This document shows, one piece after another, positions 7,301 through 7,464 of a stretch of 7,464 bases of DNA (the first letter of the stretch is position 1; every line of letters begins with the position of its first letter). The notes beneath the pieces were generated by a model that saw only the letters and a list, made by a program, of their open reading frames with translations, did no database searches and was not told where the DNA came from. The stretch comes from Spirochaetia bacterium UBA5550 (GTDB taxonomy: Bacteria; Spirochaetota; UBA4802; UBA5550). Location: NCBI GenBank assembly GCA_002425885.1, contig DINC01000142.1, forward strand, positions 1 to 7,464, given 5' to 3'. A program made the translations under genes and the position numbers.

Positions 7301-7464
7301 CGACACAGGAGAAGATTTTCGAACCTTTTTTCACCACCAAAGAGCTTGGTCACGGCACAGGTCTCGGGCTTGCTACAGTATATGGAATAGTTAAGCAGAA
7401 TAAAGGTTATATTAATGTATATAGTGAACCGGGAAGGGGTTCATCTTTTAAAATATATTTCCCG
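4390..7464 (+). CDS. Membrane sensor histidine kinase with periplasmic binding-protein-like sensor and three PAS domains (3' truncated by window)
   Basis: 1025 codons are visible and open at the window end. Residues 1-43 are a signal peptide or first membrane anchor: basic KRRQKRN, a hydrophobic stretch, then AYA. Residues about 52-345 resemble the ABC-transporter substrate-binding-like sensor (VLYINSYHPGYRWSD; VVFCGIEDPGT), expected in the periplasm; its ligand is unknown. A membrane span lies at about 368-387, then a helical linker. PAS1 (about 422-536) ends in a PAC segment; PAS2 (about 546-661) has C590, C601 and C604; PAS3 is about 668-778. The dimerisation domain has GGIAHDFNNML with phospho-acceptor H808. 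The ATPase domain shows the N-box (N920), the G1 box DTGSGMD (D963), EPFFTTK, and the G2 box GHGTGLGLA (987-995). Related kinases often carry a C-terminal receiver domain, which would lie beyond the edge. The start is TTG 4390, supported by GGGAG. No partner response regulator is visible. Confidence 0.93.
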   Translation, partial: MISNKRRQKRNGIGLSAAVMTLTVFFTFFFVINTLCQKSSAYASDIKPEEIRRVLYINSYHPGYRWSDQVQTGIADTLNNQADIQVDLNVEYLDGKRYSKQLEGKLGDEIAAVWKRKYQKSNIDLIIVSDQDAYNLLTRFRKSIFPGVPVVFCGIEDPGTIEKNTTGIVSGTDYGNTIRLITEVMPDVKRIWFINDRTATGIANRRSVEQISGDYKGEFEFSFFDNGSGLEPHEVISAAEKFASDEVIFFLDFNLTRSGKYIDLGNFLKELTVKSTVPVFSHDEMYMDYGVTGGMMNSGDAQGRLAAETGIRILNGIKADDISPAPEISLPVFNYIKLKRYGIPVSKLPQCSHVINREENFILKNLRYFAGGTLLIILQGILIVWLYRLLKQQRRLANEALEKEKLISRSEAVLKDLIYKYDLIVEASGQVVYEYIVSTGEITWGKSINNILGYRPEEIGGGFEQWMELLHPDDLPIIIKSLTEAETSCSYWDERYRMRHKEGHYIWIRDRGFFLPDDTKRVYCQVGMLEDITTLKQSEDAMDFERRQLLSIFDSIDQMIYVSDPLTYEILFANKRLRDQLRNNPIGKLCYKELQGFEEPCSFCTNSLILTNGGVPYKYEYFNPMLEQTFDIVDRIIRWPDGRDVRFEIAIDITERKRAEEALRESEERNRAMLNALPDMIFVFNRDKIFTDFRSSETNKLLVSPEMFIGKHISEVLPPDLVRITRENIDSVFVTGEMKVYQYKLQQNDSVRYFETRMVLKSCEEALAIVRDITESKESEEERGRLQAQLIQAQKMESVGRLAGGIAHDFNNMLGAITGYSELALRKVDAESPLRRYLEEILKTAGRSADLTRQLLAFARKQVIEPKILSLNNTVENMLGMLRRLIGENITLEWKPDSGLWPVNVDPAQMDQILANLAINARDAIGNSGLISIETKNCAVDENCFSSAESPVPGNYVVLIVSDTGSGMDRATQEKIFEPFFTTKELGHGTGLGLATVYGIVKQNKGYINVYSEPGRGSSFKIYFP

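Overview
The window carries three genes, plus intergenic DNA with candidate promoters and one palindromic repeat element. They are a topoisomerase III on the minus strand (62-2554), a divergent ankyrin-repeat and zinc-ribbon protein on the plus strand (2747-4069), and a large membrane sensor histidine kinase on the plus strand (4390 to beyond the window end). There is no tRNA, rRNA, CRISPR array or transposase. By eye the base composition is moderate, with AT-rich intergenic regions (not counted). The gene set (bacterial TopB with C-terminal zinc repeats, a multi-PAS kinase with a periplasmic substrate-binding-type sensor, Shine-Dalgarno sites) indicates a Gram-negative, free-living bacterium with extensive signalling. 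Deferribacterota or a former deltaproteobacterial lineage is my guess from general resemblance only; nothing here fixes the taxonomy.

Layout. Positions 1-61 lie downstream of topB and hold only small AT-rich palindromes. topB is complete: a catalytic core, then a linker with a 72-bp tandem repeat and a 20-bp perfect palindrome, then two four-cysteine repeats. The 192-bp gap 2555-2746 separates two divergent genes. It contains plausible back-to-back promoters with an inverted repeat inside the topB promoter spacer. The ankyrin gene encodes about six ankyrin repeats followed by three zinc-ribbon-like modules that look like copies of one another; the first has lost a cysteine. The 320-bp gap 4070-4389 holds a roughly 109-bp element bounded by perfect 12-bp inverted repeats, then a candidate promoter and ribosome site for the kinase. 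The kinase has a signal peptide, a periplasmic sensor, one membrane span, three PAS domains (the middle one with a cysteine cluster), a His-containing dimerisation domain and an ATPase domain. It is cut by the window edge just where the ATPase domain ends.

How the genes relate. They do not look like one operon or a defence island. topB is housekeeping DNA topology, the ankyrin/zinc-ribbon protein is probably a cytoplasmic protein-binding factor of unknown role, and the kinase is an independent signalling gene with its own promoter and ribosome site. All three genes appear to use non-ATG starts (TTG, GTG, TTG), which is unusual and matters for annotation. The most original item is the ankyrin plus triple zinc-ribbon architecture. 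I see no convincing evidence of a complete new multi-gene system.
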